From Pseudobacter sp. (GTDB lineage Bacteria; Bacteroidota; Bacteroidia; Chitinophagales; Chitinophagaceae), in the NCBI GenBank assembly GCA_017849455.1, contig JAFIGX010000015.1, forward strand, positions 1 through 64,000: DNA of 64,000 nucleotides, in the 5' to 3' direction. The translations under genes were made by a program, and so were the position numbers. Of the stretch, positions 53,628 to 63,220 are shown piece after piece. A model generated the notes under the pieces. It was not told where the DNA came from. It did not search any database and saw only the letters and a list, made by a program, of their open reading frames with translations. Each line of letters starts with the position of its first letter. The first letter of the stretch is position 1.

Positions 53628-54383
53628 TCAGAAGTTTTGCCGGTCAGAAGCCGGGTGGAGGTATTCTTCCAATATATTATTGAACAGGACTGGTTGCTCC
53701 ATCATTGGTGCATGGCCACATTTGTCGATCCAGCGTAATGTAGAATTGGGAATTAGCCGGTGGAAACTTTCAGCAACATCTGGGGGCGTTATTCTATCGT
53801 TTTTCCCCCAGATAATTAGCGTGGGTACTTTGATTTCTCTACATAGATCACCGATATAATTGCGTTGGGTGGCCTTAGCCATCTTTATCACGGAAAGACA
53901 TTTGTGTGGATTGGTTGTTATAGCGAATATTTCCCTGATCAGGTCATCTGTTGCTATGGCAGGATCATAAAAAGTATATTCTACCCTTTCCTTTATATAT
54001 TGAAAATTGCCTCGTTTGGGATATGCTGTGCTCATGTTGTTTTCATAAAGGCCGGAACTGCCTGTCAGAATTAAATTCCGGATACCTGCTGAATGCTTAT
54101 GTGCGTATCTTGCTGCCAGGTGTCCGCCAAGGGAATTACCCACCAATATAAAATCCTGAAGTTGTAGTGCTTCAATCCATTGTTCAAAATATTCAAGCAG
54201 AAATTCAAGAGCCTTGTCCCCAGTATGTTTTTCTATCGGCAGGCTTGGGACAAGTATCCTGTATTGCTTATGAAAGTGTGATATAACGGAGGACCAATTA
54301 CTAAGGCTTCCCATTAACCCATGCAATAGGATCATAGGTCTGCCATCCCCTTTTTCATAATATGGAAATTCCGAGCTCAACAT
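53628..54383 (-). CDS. Alpha/beta hydrolase
   Basis: A 251-residue enzyme starting MLSSEFPYYEKGDGRPMILL. The oxyanion signature MILLHGLMGSLSNW, the nucleophile elbow ILVGNSLGGHLAARYA (Ser in GNSLG), the acidic residue in IIWGKNDRITPPDVA and the late His in WIDKCGHAPMMEQP give a full triad. A longer frame extends 20 codons upstream, but the ATG at 54383 is the sensible start. It is 56 nt downstream of the Crp/Fnr gene and likely co-transcribed. The substrate is unknown. Confidence 0.88.
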   Translation of the reverse strand: MLSSEFPYYEKGDGRPMILLHGLMGSLSNWSSVISHFHKQYRILVPSLPIEKHTGDKALEFLLEYFEQWIEALQLQDFILVGNSLGGHLAARYAHKHSAGIRNLILTGSSGLYENNMSTAYPKRGNFQYIKERVEYTFYDPAIATDDLIREIFAITTNPHKCLSVIKMAKATQRNYIGDLCREIKVPTLIIWGKNDRITPPDVAESFHRLIPNSTLRWIDKCGHAPMMEQPVLFNNILEEYLHPASDRQNF

Positions 54384-54439
54384 AACTTGAATTTGATTGA
54401 GCCCAAAAGTAAGAGAGCAGGTTATTTGTATTCGTGATC

Positions 54440-55039
54440 TCAATCACAAATAGATCGGGCTTCATTCATTAAGGCCAACCTGGCCCTGCTCAACGTTTCT
54501 CTACTTAAGTTAAGGTATCTGGCAAGTTCGGTGAGAGAGAATGATTGCAGTAATTGAGGGTGTTGATCAAGTATATACCTGTACCTGGTTATCGGATTTT
54601 TCATCGACAGGAGATGTATATGTTCCTTCTGTCTTTGTATAACTGCATGGGCCAATTTTGCGCCAAATTGCAATAATTGATGATTGGCAAAATAAATTTT
54701 GTCAAGCAAGCCATTATCGAGGCAAATAACTGTTGAATGCTGCACCGCTTGAACACTGTAGTTGCACAATCGTTTTTGAAGATAATTATCAAAATTGCAA
54801 AGCACATCGTTTTCAATACATAGATCCACAATCCTTTCGCCAGCTTCTTCATCTATATAATAATACTTTAGTGCTCCGGAAACCACAAAAGCAGAATATC
54901 TTGGTAAAGTGTCTGCCTCGAATAACCGTTCTCCTTTTTTAAGGCATCTTACATTCGAAACTGACAATAACTGGTTTTGAGTTTTTTCATTCAGTTGTTC
55001 GTATCGCCGGGCGATTGTTTCGTAATACTGTTCTATCAT
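54440..55039 (-). CDS. Crp/Fnr-family transcriptional regulator
   Basis: A 199-residue regulator. The N-terminal cyclic-nucleotide-binding-like beta barrel (about 25-115) contains KKGERLFEADTLPRYSAFVV and YYYIDEEAGERIVDLC. The C-terminal winged helix contains FSLTELARYLNLSRETLSRA. No Cys cluster for an iron-sulfur centre is present, so it is not a classical Fnr. Bacteroidota have many such small regulators controlling one or two nearby genes. The hydrolase downstream is the obvious candidate. Confidence 0.9.
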   Translation of the reverse strand: MIEQYYETIARRYEQLNEKTQNQLLSVSNVRCLKKGERLFEADTLPRYSAFVVSGALKYYYIDEEAGERIVDLCIENDVLCNFDNYLQKRLCNYSVQAVQHSTVICLDNGLLDKIYFANHQLLQFGAKLAHAVIQRQKEHIHLLSMKNPITRYRYILDQHPQLLQSFSLTELARYLNLSRETLSRARLALMNEARSICD

Positions 55040-55394
55040 CAGATTGTATTATTGTTCTTGATGGAGGCTTTCCAATAGAATGAGTACCTGGTATACATAA
55101 CTCAGTCAAATGTACACCCGGAAACGCCTTCCGGTATACAGCTACAGGCAGGATTTTTTGGGAAATATAGACTCACTGACTTCCTTGTCAATACATGCCC
55201 AATAAAGCCACCGGACAAAGACCGATAAAGCAATTGGCCTGAATGGATTATCTCTACTCTATTGAGCCTCCGTGTCTTTGTGGCAAATGAATACCCCACC
55301 CAAAGGTGACAATTAGGTTCCATTGGATTATTGTTCAATGGTGAATGATTAATAGTCGAATAATGTTTTATTTTTAACTGAAATCACTTGAACC
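55040..55394. other. Gene-free stretch upstream of the Pmp3-like gene
   Basis: An open frame on the minus strand (55102-55338) has no signal peptide, fold or family resemblance, and I do not support it as a gene. The region presumably holds the divergent promoters of the Crp/Fnr and Pmp3-like genes. Confidence 0.45.
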
Positions 55395-55598
55395 ATGACA
55401 CTCATAGCTATCCTGCTTCCGTGGCTCTCCTTTATTTTAAGGGGGAGAATATTTACTGGTATTCTTTGCCTTGTTCTGCAATTGACTTTGATTGGATGGA
55501 TCCCGGCTGCAATCTGGGCAGTGATTTCTTTGAATAATGCAAGAGCAGACAAACGGACTGAAAAAATAGTCCGGGCGATTAAAAATAATAGAGGCTGA
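55395..55598 (+). CDS. YqaE/Pmp3-family membrane protein
   Basis: A 67-residue protein with two hydrophobic segments (LIAILLPWLSFILRG and FTGILCLVLQLTLIGWIPAA) separated by a short turn, then a basic tail ending AIKNNRG. This is the layout of YqaE/Pmp3 stress proteins, which sit in the cytoplasmic membrane and affect membrane potential under salt or acid stress. It is a single gene. The match is from pattern and size only. Confidence 0.75.
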   Translation: MTLIAILLPWLSFILRGRIFTGILCLVLQLTLIGWIPAAIWAVISLNNARADKRTEKIVRAIKNNRG

Positions 55599-55814
55599 AG
55601 TCGGATCAATATTTGAATTGATAATTCTAAATCTCTAAAAAGATCACTTCGGTGTATTGATCTGAAGTATTCAGCCACCTGATAACAATGTAGTGTACCT
55701 GTTGTTAATCGGTGCAGCCTCCGTATATCAGCCGGTTACTTATCTTGTCAATTTTGCATTTTATAAATATCTGCATAGTGTTATTTTTACCCTTCTTTAT
55801 CAAACAACCAATCA

Positions 55815-57215
55815 ATGAATCATCAGGAGAATAAAAACCCCTCTCTTTATTTAATTCCACTCTACCTGGGCCTTATCGGTTTCTTTTTGAATGTGGCGGC
55901 TTATTCTCCCGGGTTCATGTCTCCTGATTCATTGGATATATATGAACAATCGGTCAATCATCATTACCGCGACTGGCACCCGCCTATGATGGCCTGGTTC
56001 TGGAGTTTTTTGAATATGCTTTATAAGGGCCCGCAGGTAATGCTCATATTCCAGTTGACATTATTATGGACAAGTTTTTACTTGTTGGCCACCAGTTGGT
56101 TCTCATCCCGGCGCGGCCGCACCTGGTTGTTTTTCGGGTTGTTACTGGCTCCTTTTGTACAAAATTTTGCAGGATATATTATCAAGGATGTTCAAATGGC
56201 GTTGTCCTGGTTGTTGAGCTTTTGCATTATTGCCCGTGCCGGCTATAAAAAGCGGCGGATGACACAGGTCGAGGCTGCTTTCTCATTTCTATTCATACTC
56301 TATGGAGCACTGGTCCGGATAAATGCCTTACCGGGCGCCATACCTTTATTTTATTTATGGTTCGATAATTATTTCAAATGGGCAAAACACCGGTTGCTGA
56401 TGACGGGCGCGATTGTTATAGCGTTGGCTCTGGCAATAGGATGTCAATCCATTTTGAATTATGCTTTAAAGCCCCAAAAGCAGTATCCCGAGTACAAGCT
56501 TTACCTGCACGATATAGCTGGCATTTACACAAAGACAGGGAAGAATTATTTCCCATCATTTATCAATGAGTACCCAGGCTTTGATACTGCGTACTTACGG
56601 TCCAACTATACCACGGCCACATTCGATAACCTGTATTGGAACGACGAAAAGAAAATTTCCTTCCCCTCTTTAACTGATAATACTGAGCGTGATATCCGGC
56701 AAGCCTGGGTGCATAGCATTTCAGAGAACCCAGGTGCATACTTATTCAACAGATGGGATGGCTTTCTTTATTTCTTACGGATCAAAAAACGGACCTGGAT
56801 AGTAACGATGAACGCGGTGGTTACGCCCAATAATTTTGGAATAACTTTTAAACCGAATTTTGTTTCACGGTCATTTATCTGGTTGATCAAGGTTCAGTCA
56901 GAGTTGCCTTATATGAGACCGTGGTTTTGGCTGATCATGAATATTGGTATGTTCATCGCGGGCTTTTATATCCATAATTCGATCACCAGGAAAGTTGTTT
57001 TTGTTTTGGCTGCTTCATCTCTATTGTATGTATTCCCCCAGCTTTTTATTTTCCAGGTGGACACCGACTTCCGGTATTTTTATTGGAACTGTCTTTCGCT
57101 TTTTATAAGCGTCTTCTTTTTCTTGAAGGACAGGGTATCATCACGTGGCGCCGTTCGGTCTATTTCTTATTCCGAAAATGATAAGCCACAGACAAGTCCC
57201 GATCTCAGCGATTGA
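55815..57215 (+). CDS. Polytopic membrane protein, GT-C glycosyltransferase-like
   Basis: A 466-residue protein with about eleven transmembrane segments. The first loop reads SPDSLDIYEQSVNHHYRDWH with Asp and Glu in the positions where GT-C enzymes (GT39/GT83-like) hold metal or donor contacts, followed by PPMMAWFWSFL. Similar Bacteroidota proteins are annotated DUF6020-like or as dolichol-phosphate-type glycosyltransferases. It is a single gene with no sugar-synthesis neighbours. The donor and acceptor are unknown. Confidence 0.75.
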   Translation: MNHQENKNPSLYLIPLYLGLIGFFLNVAAYSPGFMSPDSLDIYEQSVNHHYRDWHPPMMAWFWSFLNMLYKGPQVMLIFQLTLLWTSFYLLATSWFSSRRGRTWLFFGLLLAPFVQNFAGYIIKDVQMALSWLLSFCIIARAGYKKRRMTQVEAAFSFLFILYGALVRINALPGAIPLFYLWFDNYFKWAKHRLLMTGAIVIALALAIGCQSILNYALKPQKQYPEYKLYLHDIAGIYTKTGKNYFPSFINEYPGFDTAYLRSNYTTATFDNLYWNDEKKISFPSLTDNTERDIRQAWVHSISENPGAYLFNRWDGFLYFLRIKKRTWIVTMNAVVTPNNFGITFKPNFVSRSFIWLIKVQSELPYMRPWFWLIMNIGMFIAGFYIHNSITRKVVFVLAASSLLYVFPQLFIFQVDTDFRYFYWNCLSLFISVFFFLKDRVSSRGAVRSISYSENDKPQTSPDLSD

Positions 57216-57526
57216 GGCAGGCAGGGCTACTTTATTGATATTAATGGTCAGGAATTTGATTTTCATGCATATTTTGGCTCGGCTTGAATGGAGCGAAGGC
57301 TTGGCAGGGCCTCTTTTATCTGCCTGTCGTGGTGGTTGCCTCATGGTCTGGATGAAAATCCGGTTCGATCGGCCGGCTCATGCAATAAAAGGATAGAATT
57401 TAGGATTTAAAAAGGTGGTTTTGGGTTGACCAGATATCTAGCTTTGTTCCAATAGTTAATAACTGCGGTTATTCATCAACGTTAACTAGCTGAACGTTTA
57501 TTTACTCGTAAAAACAAGATAGACCA
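57216..57526. other. Gene-free stretch upstream of the glucanase gene
   Basis: No convincing frame is present. A short hairpin, AACGTT and its repeat around ACTAGCTG (about 57479-57497), lies 30 nt upstream of the glucanase start. The promoter of that gene is expected here. Confidence 0.45.
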
Positions 57527-58921
57527 ATGATGTTTAAAAAGATCATACTGGTGGCCGTGGCCATTGGTAGCACGATTATTGCCACCGCGCAGGATTCTAT
57601 TGCACCTATTGGTGTAAGAAAGGGGCTTAGTGATGAAGCTTTGCTGGAAACAGTGCAGAAGCAGACTTTCAGGTTCTTCTGGCATGGTGCACATCCCGTG
57701 AGCGGGCTGGCGCTGGAAAGAAGCAATACAGTCCTGGCGGAACATTATTGGGACTACATCAACGAAGCCTGGGGAGAACCCAATTACAGCACTACGAAAT
57801 TCGGACCGGATGCAGGCGCGATCGGCGGCACCGGTTTTGGCATCATGAGTACGATCGTGGCAGTGGAAAGGGGCTGGATAGGCAGAGATACTGCGGTAGG
57901 AAGGCTTATCCGTATTGCAGATTTCCTGATCAATGCGGATTGTTACCACGGTATCTATCCGCATTTCATGGACGGCCGCACCGGTAAAACCATCAAGTTC
58001 GACCGGCTGGATGATGCGGCGGATATCGTAGAAACTTCTTACCTGCTCATGGGCTTCTTATGCGCCAGGGAATACTTCAACAGCGACAAACCCCGCGAGA
58101 AATATCTTCGCAAGCGGGTCGACCAAATGTGGGGCGCTGCCAACTGGAACTGGCATACCAATGATCAAAACAAACTGTTCTGGCACTGGAGCCCCAATAA
58201 TGGGTTCGATATGAACTTCCCGGTATTGGGGTGGAATGAATGTTTGATCACCTACATCATGGCCGCCTCCTCACCCCGCCATTCCATTTCGAAAGAAGTT
58301 TACAATGGTACATGGGCAGGCAACCGCGGTTTCAGAAATGGCAATACCTATTATGGGATCAAGCTGCCACTGGGGAACTTTGATAAGGGTGGTCCTCTTT
58401 TCTTTGAGCAATACACCTTCCAGGGAATTGATCCTAACGGGCTGAAAGATTCACTGGGGATCGATTACCTGGAGCAGGCACGTAATCATACATTGATCAA
58501 TCGGGCGTATTGCATCGAAAATCCCAGGAAGTACAAAGGGTACAGTGAAAAATGCTGGGGGCTTACAGCAGGCGATAGTTACAAGGGTTATGTGGCGCAC
58601 TGCCCCGATACGGATTTAGGTGTGATCCAACCAACTGCCGCCATTTCATCCATGCCCTTTACACCCAAAGAAAGCATGCAGGCGCTGCGCTACTTTTATG
58701 AAGAACTGGGCAATAAAATATGGAGCAAATATGGGTTTACGGACGGCTTCAGCATTCATCACAACTGGTATGCCCGGTCACACCTCGCCATCGACCAGGG
58801 GCCTATTGTGGTGATGATAGAAAACTATCGTACCGGCCTGCTCTGGAAATTGTTCATGAAGATCCCCGATATTCAAAATGGACTGAAAAAACTCGGATTC
58901 CAAAGCCCGTGGATAAAATAG
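57527..58921 (+). CDS. Secreted GH144-like glucoamylase-family protein (probable beta-1,2-glucanase)
   Basis: A 464-residue secreted enzyme (signal peptide MFKKIILVAVAIGSTIIATA, cleaved near AQ). The body matches the glucoamylase/GH144 (alpha/alpha)6 barrel: ALLETVQKQTFRFFWHGAHP, ALERSNTVLAEHYWDYINEA, then TGFGIMSTIVAVERGWIGR, LFWHWSPNNGFDMNFPVLG, and YCIENPRKYKGYSEKCWGLT in the C-terminal half. GH144 was described from Chitinophaga as an endo-beta-1,2-glucanase. It is not in a classical polysaccharide-utilisation locus here, so its natural substrate is uncertain. Confidence 0.88.
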   Translation: MMFKKIILVAVAIGSTIIATAQDSIAPIGVRKGLSDEALLETVQKQTFRFFWHGAHPVSGLALERSNTVLAEHYWDYINEAWGEPNYSTTKFGPDAGAIGGTGFGIMSTIVAVERGWIGRDTAVGRLIRIADFLINADCYHGIYPHFMDGRTGKTIKFDRLDDAADIVETSYLLMGFLCAREYFNSDKPREKYLRKRVDQMWGAANWNWHTNDQNKLFWHWSPNNGFDMNFPVLGWNECLITYIMAASSPRHSISKEVYNGTWAGNRGFRNGNTYYGIKLPLGNFDKGGPLFFEQYTFQGIDPNGLKDSLGIDYLEQARNHTLINRAYCIENPRKYKGYSEKCWGLTAGDSYKGYVAHCPDTDLGVIQPTAAISSMPFTPKESMQALRYFYEELGNKIWSKYGFTDGFSIHHNWYARSHLAIDQGPIVVMIENYRTGLLWKLFMKIPDIQNGLKKLGFQSPWIK

Positions 58922-59027
58922 GCTGGCAGTTGCCGGGTTTTCAATAGGGATCGGTTTCTCATAAAAATTCATTATATTCGGTTGACGATTACAGGGATAA
59001 AGCCTTTGTATCAATAAACCTTATATT

Positions 59028-59531
59028 ATGAAATACTTGAAGATCTTTTCTGCAGTCATGGTGTTTTTACTGGCCCATCAGGTTATCCTCGCCCAATCCG
59101 ATTGCGATAAAATAAAGGCAGAGAATGACTATCTCCGAAAGGCACTGAAAATAGTTACCCCCGTCAAACTGATCACTTCTTCCAAAATCGATTTCAACCT
59201 GGTCAGTTGTAAAGGAAATATAAAAGAGCAAACAGTTACTGTGCAATTGATCCTTACCAATCATGCGGCTAATCAGGAATTTCAATTTAGTTCGGCGACG
59301 GCCGTTGACATTGAAGGAAATGAATTCAAGTATAATAAAATCAAATTGGGTAGTGAGGGCTCAAGGAATAAAATATATACAGACGTTCCCATAAAGACAT
59401 TGATAACATTCTCCATGGTATTACCTTCCGTTAAGCTGATGAAATTGATCGCTGTGGAGTATTATGATGATGAACGGCCTGGCAGATCTATCGGGTTTGA
59501 GTATAAAGATATCCCCGTCGAATGGAATTAA
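59028..59531 (+). CDS. Secreted protein of unknown function
   Basis: A 167-residue protein with a signal peptide (MKYLKIFSAVMVFLLAHQVI, then LAQ). The mature part begins with a charged segment (SDCDKIKAENDYLRKALKIV) and continues as a beta-rich domain with VTVQLILTNHAANQEFQFSS and VPIKTLITFSMVLPSV. This resembles a single beta-sandwich extracellular domain. It stands alone between the glucanase and the dehydrogenase genes. Function unknown. Confidence 0.75.
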   Translation: MKYLKIFSAVMVFLLAHQVILAQSDCDKIKAENDYLRKALKIVTPVKLITSSKIDFNLVSCKGNIKEQTVTVQLILTNHAANQEFQFSSATAVDIEGNEFKYNKIKLGSEGSRNKIYTDVPIKTLITFSMVLPSVKLMKLIAVEYYDDERPGRSIGFEYKDIPVEWN

Positions 59532-59723
59532 GCCAGGGCAACTCATCTCCCAATCGCTTCGGCATTGCTGCCGGTAAATGATATTAGCCTGGTTCCCACT
59601 ATAATAATGGTCAGGAATCATAAATCCGTACTACGGGATCATAACCCCAGACCTTCTCTTTTGATCCAGGTTGAATATTTGTGTTTGAAATCACTCCGTT
59701 TTTTTCAAACAAAATATGATCAA

Positions 59724-60896
59724 ATGAGAACCTCGCTTTTATCTCTATTCCTTAGTTTTTGTTTCCTGGTAGTTTTTGCCCAAAAGGAAAATCCCCGGAA
59801 AGAAGTTATCGTGGAGGGGTTGAAACGTCCGTGGAGCATGGCTTTTCTCTCGGAAGATGAAGTGCTCGTCGGTGAGAAGGAGGGTGGATTGGTCAGGATC
59901 AATTTGTCTACCAAACAGAAATTCCCCATCAGCGGTTTTCCCGGTGACCTGGCCGATAGTGTCGGGTTGAAAGGCATAGGCGATAACGCCGGGATATTCC
60001 AGGTTTTGACTGATCCTGAATTCAGGAGAAACAAGTTCATCTATGTATCCTACGCCTCAGGGAACGGAGAAGGATCCACCACCAGGATCATCCGCGCCAT
60101 CCTCGATAAGGACCGTATGGAAAAGGTCCAAACACTTTTTGTGGCCACACCATATACTCCGGAACGTTTTCATTATGGCGGAGGAATGGTCTTTGGGGCC
60201 GATGGTAAGCTTTATTTCACCATCGGTGAGCGGCTGTTCAAAGAAATAGATGAACCTGCGCTGCCCATCGCACAAAATATTGAAGATAGGAGAGGGAAAA
60301 TATACCGCATCAATCCGGATGGATCGATCCCTGCCGATAACCCGGATTTCGGCCCGAAGGCTGTGCCCGGTCTGTATGCAACAGGTATCCGGGCCGCGCA
60401 GGGGATCATCGTTGAACCGGCCACCAAAAAAATATGGTTCAGTGAGCATGGTACTTTCCAGGGCGACGAGATCAATATGCTGCGACCTCGCGCCAATTAT
60501 GGCTGGCCGGTGAAAACAACGGGCAAATACAGGTCGGCCGATTATGTTCCCCCGGTATTGGATGGGAATGTCTACACGCCACCGGTCTGGTATTGGTTAC
60601 AGACCGTAGCCCCAACAGGGTTGTCGTTCTATACAGGCGATGAATTCCCATCCTGGAAAAATGACCTGATCGTTCCTGGCCTATCCTGGGGAAGTCTCTG
60701 GCGGTTCAGGATCGAAGGAGAAACGGTCAAAAGCGTGGAAGAATTATTTGTCGACGATAGGGTGAGGTTAAGAAGAGTGGTGCAAAGTCCTGGGGGTAAA
60801 CTGTACCTGCTCACCGATGAGAAGAATGGCAAAATCATCCGGGTCAAAAATAGTAGGACACTTGCAGGCGATGGAGGGAAAAAGCCGGACCAATAA
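59724..60896 (+). CDS. PQQ-dependent sugar dehydrogenase (soluble-glucose-dehydrogenase fold)
   Basis: A 390-residue exported protein (signal peptide MRTSLLSLFLSFCFLVVFAQ). A longer frame begins at 59565, but the ATG at 59724 starts the signal peptide. The six-bladed beta-propeller landmarks are GLKRPWSMAFLSEDEVLVGE, FHYGGGMVFGADGKLYFTIG, KIWFSEHGTFQGDEINMLRP and NYGWPVKTTGKY. This is the glucose/sorbosone dehydrogenase family, which oxidises sugars in the periplasm using PQQ. Whether PQQ is made by the organism is not shown here. Confidence 0.92.
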   Translation: MRTSLLSLFLSFCFLVVFAQKENPRKEVIVEGLKRPWSMAFLSEDEVLVGEKEGGLVRINLSTKQKFPISGFPGDLADSVGLKGIGDNAGIFQVLTDPEFRRNKFIYVSYASGNGEGSTTRIIRAILDKDRMEKVQTLFVATPYTPERFHYGGGMVFGADGKLYFTIGERLFKEIDEPALPIAQNIEDRRGKIYRINPDGSIPADNPDFGPKAVPGLYATGIRAAQGIIVEPATKKIWFSEHGTFQGDEINMLRPRANYGWPVKTTGKYRSADYVPPVLDGNVYTPPVWYWLQTVAPTGLSFYTGDEFPSWKNDLIVPGLSWGSLWRFRIEGETVKSVEELFVDDRVRLRRVVQSPGGKLYLLTDEKNGKIIRVKNSRTLAGDGGKKPDQ

Positions 60897-60995
60897 ATGC
60901 CTGTTCAAATATACTATTACAGGCTGCAGGGGAGATTGACACTACGAATTTTTGTAATTTGAGGTATAATTGAAGCCCTCATTAATTTCCTGTAT

Positions 60996-61358
60996 ATGAC
61001 GATCCAGGTAAAAAGGATATATGAGCCTGTTTCAGCCGCAGATGGTTGCCGGATATTGGTCGACCGATTATGGCCGCGTGGAATTAAAAAGGAGGATGCA
61101 CATATCGATCGATGGATGAAGGAGATCGCTCCCTCCACGGCGCTGCGGAAATGGTTTCATCATCAACCGGAAAAATGGGACCAGTTCCGCAGTAAATATT
61201 TTGACGAATTGAAACGGTCTCCTTCCCTTGAAGAATTTCTTTCCTTTATTCATGAACATAAAACAGTGACATTGCTATTTGCAGCAAGGGATGTGGAGCA
61301 TAATCATGCCCTGGCGTTGAGGGAATTCATAAACAAACATTCTGCAAAAAGGCAATAA
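60996..61358 (+). CDS. DUF488-family protein
   Basis: A 120-residue protein. VKRIYEPVSAADGCRILVDR followed by LWPRGIKKEDAHIDRWMKEI and PSTALRKWFHHQPEKWDQFR is the characteristic DUF488 N-terminal sequence. The C terminus has TVTLLFAARDVEHNHALALR, the region in which related proteins carry a conserved His. Function unknown. It converges on the broken epimerase gene. Confidence 0.9.
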   Translation: MTIQVKRIYEPVSAADGCRILVDRLWPRGIKKEDAHIDRWMKEIAPSTALRKWFHHQPEKWDQFRSKYFDELKRSPSLEEFLSFIHEHKTVTLLFAARDVEHNHALALREFINKHSAKRQ

Positions 61359-61407
61359 TGCTAATCCACCTTTTCCATCACGAAATGGCCGTACTTATAC
61401 ACTGATC

Positions 61408-62369
61408 CTATACCGGGAAAGGCCCTTCTGAAAATGTCTCTTCGTGGTATCCTTTCGAGCCGACCAGCATAGCCATCGGGCTTTTCAGGTTTTCTCCCGT
61501 TTTCAGGCGGTCGATAATGCTCCTGAAATCGTATTTGGGTTGCCAGCCTAATTCTTTCCTGGCCTTTTCGTTCACATATACACGGTCAAGCGTGGGGAGC
61601 ATCTTCCAACCCAAACGGTCAAATACCGCTTCATAATCCGGGAAATGATTTTTCACGACCAGCGGAGCATTGTCGCGCAGGGCCTGCATCTCACCAGGTT
61701 GGAATGGAGTGGTGGCACTGATGATATATTTGCTGAAGCCTATCCGCTTTGCGTGTTTGGATGCCAGCAGGTGCGCGCTTACTGCATCTTCAATATCGAC
61801 CCGCCGGAACAGGTATTCGTTCGTTTTGAGATTATCATCGGTATAGGCTTCCCGTTTCTCTTTATGGTCATCCTCTTCGGGGAAGAACCTCGATGTACGC
61901 AATACCAGGCAGGACAATCCCTGGTTGCGGTAGTATAGCTGGCATAGGTCTTCTGCCGCTGCTTTCGTAGCACCGTAAATATTTTTCGGAACGGGCGCCA
62001 CTTCTTCCGTGATCCAGGCGGCACCAGCGCATCTCCGAAAACACTGGTGGTGCTGGTGAATATGAAGCTGTCTACCCCTGCTGCCACTGCTTCCTGCAGA
62101 AGATTGAGCGTTCCAGTGATATTGGTATCGATGAATTGTTGCGGGCTATGGGTAACCACATGGGGCTTATGCAGCGTGGCGGTATGGTAAACTATTTTTA
62201 CTCCCTTCATGCAATGCTTCACGAACGAACGGTCAGCGATAGAACCTTTATGAGTGGTGAATGGAGATGAAAGGATATCGAGACCCACTACTTCATACTG
62301 CATGTCTTTGAGAGTACGGACCATCGCTTCTCCCAGATGCCCGGCGCTTCCTGTAACTAATACTTTCAT
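61408..62369 (-). pseudogene. NAD-dependent epimerase/dehydratase with a frameshift
   Basis: An SDR-family protein read in two frames. The N-terminal part (from 62369) has the Rossmann motif MKVLVTGSAGHLGEAMVRTL and ends correctly at FTSTTSVFGDALVPP. The C-terminal part (to 61408) resumes in another frame with WITEE, then VPKNIYGATKAAAEDL carrying the YxxxK active-site motif, and continues normally. The break lies at about 62014-62022 inside a GCCGCC-like repeat. Relatives have a longer Pro/Ala-rich stretch there, so a small deletion is likely, or a sequencing error. Confidence 0.8.
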
Positions 62370-62440
62370 GAATCACTGTTGAAAAAACAACAAAAATATG
62401 CATTTCGGGTAGATTGCCGCTATCAGCAGCGATTTCCTGA

Positions 62441-63007
62441 TTATTTTTTGCCGTAATGAAGCGCGATGACCCCTGAACCGTATGTTTTGGTATTCAGCAA
62501 TTTCAGGGATGTATCATGGCCGCCGTCCGGAAATACAGTGATACCCTTGCCGATGATAACAGGATTTACGTTGATAATGAATTCATCGATCAGGCCGGCA
62601 ACAGTAAGTGTTTTCGTGAGGTAGGGACTGCCGAAGATGATGATGTCACGGCCCACCTGCGATTTGAGCTGATTCACCTGGCCGGTAATATCACCACTCA
62701 TGATGCTGCTCCTGTTCCAGCTTGTTGCTTTCAGGGTATTCGAGATCACGAATTTGGTCACATCTTCCGACCATTGAGCAAAGCGATGTTCCATCTTCGT
62801 GCTCTGCGGATTCTTCAGTACTACCGGCCAATAGTCCTCCATTAAGTGGTAAGTGACCCTCCCGTACAGGGCAGTGTCGGCGGTATCGGTCAGCGCTACT
62901 GCATCCCCGAATATGTCTTCACCCATGGCGATCCAGTCCATGGCCCCATCTGGTCTTGCTCCAAAACCGTCTAATGATACATTCAGGTGCGATATGATCT
63001 TTCTCAT
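62441..63007 (-). CDS. Dihydrofolate reductase-family protein (RibD C-terminal-like)
   Basis: A 188-residue protein. MRKIISHLNVSLDGFGARPD and the strand IFGSPYLTKTLTVAGLIDEF with IINVNPVIIGKGITVFPDGG match the RibD_C/YwjB-type family. These enzymes use NADPH to reduce pterin-like or pyrimidine substrates, but most members of the small single-domain branch have no assigned role. It is transcribed divergently from the VOC protein gene. Confidence 0.9.
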   Translation of the reverse strand: MRKIISHLNVSLDGFGARPDGAMDWIAMGEDIFGDAVALTDTADTALYGRVTYHLMEDYWPVVLKNPQSTKMEHRFAQWSEDVTKFVISNTLKATSWNRSSIMSGDITGQVNQLKSQVGRDIIIFGSPYLTKTLTVAGLIDEFIINVNPVIIGKGITVFPDGGHDTSLKLLNTKTYGSGVIALHYGKK

Positions 63008-63110
63008 TCGATAAGTTTTTAATTGATGAGCTGATTTATCGATGCAAACTTATTCATGTTCTTTCTTTTCGTGCCGGGGTGATCGGAACAATCCCCGGTG
63101 GCGATCCGGA

Positions 63111-63123
63111 CAATTATTGTCGC
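63111..63123. promoter_or_regulatory. Palindrome between the DHFR-like and VOC genes
   Basis: GACAATTATTGTC is a perfect palindrome around a central T. Two related words, GTGATCGGAACAAT and GCGATCCGGACAAT, lie next to it. It sits in the divergent promoter region and could be an operator. No regulator gene is adjacent. Confidence 0.35.
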
Positions 63124-63220
63124 AAACTCCCTAAAGATTGCCGCGATCACCCCCGTTTGAAAATCCATCACCATTATACATTTGTGACTGTCCGCTTATC
63201 CATCATCAAAAACGAATACT

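Noticed and set aside
55102..55338. A 78-codon minus-strand frame
   Set aside because: No signal, no fold, no ribosome-binding site, and it lies in a promoter region.
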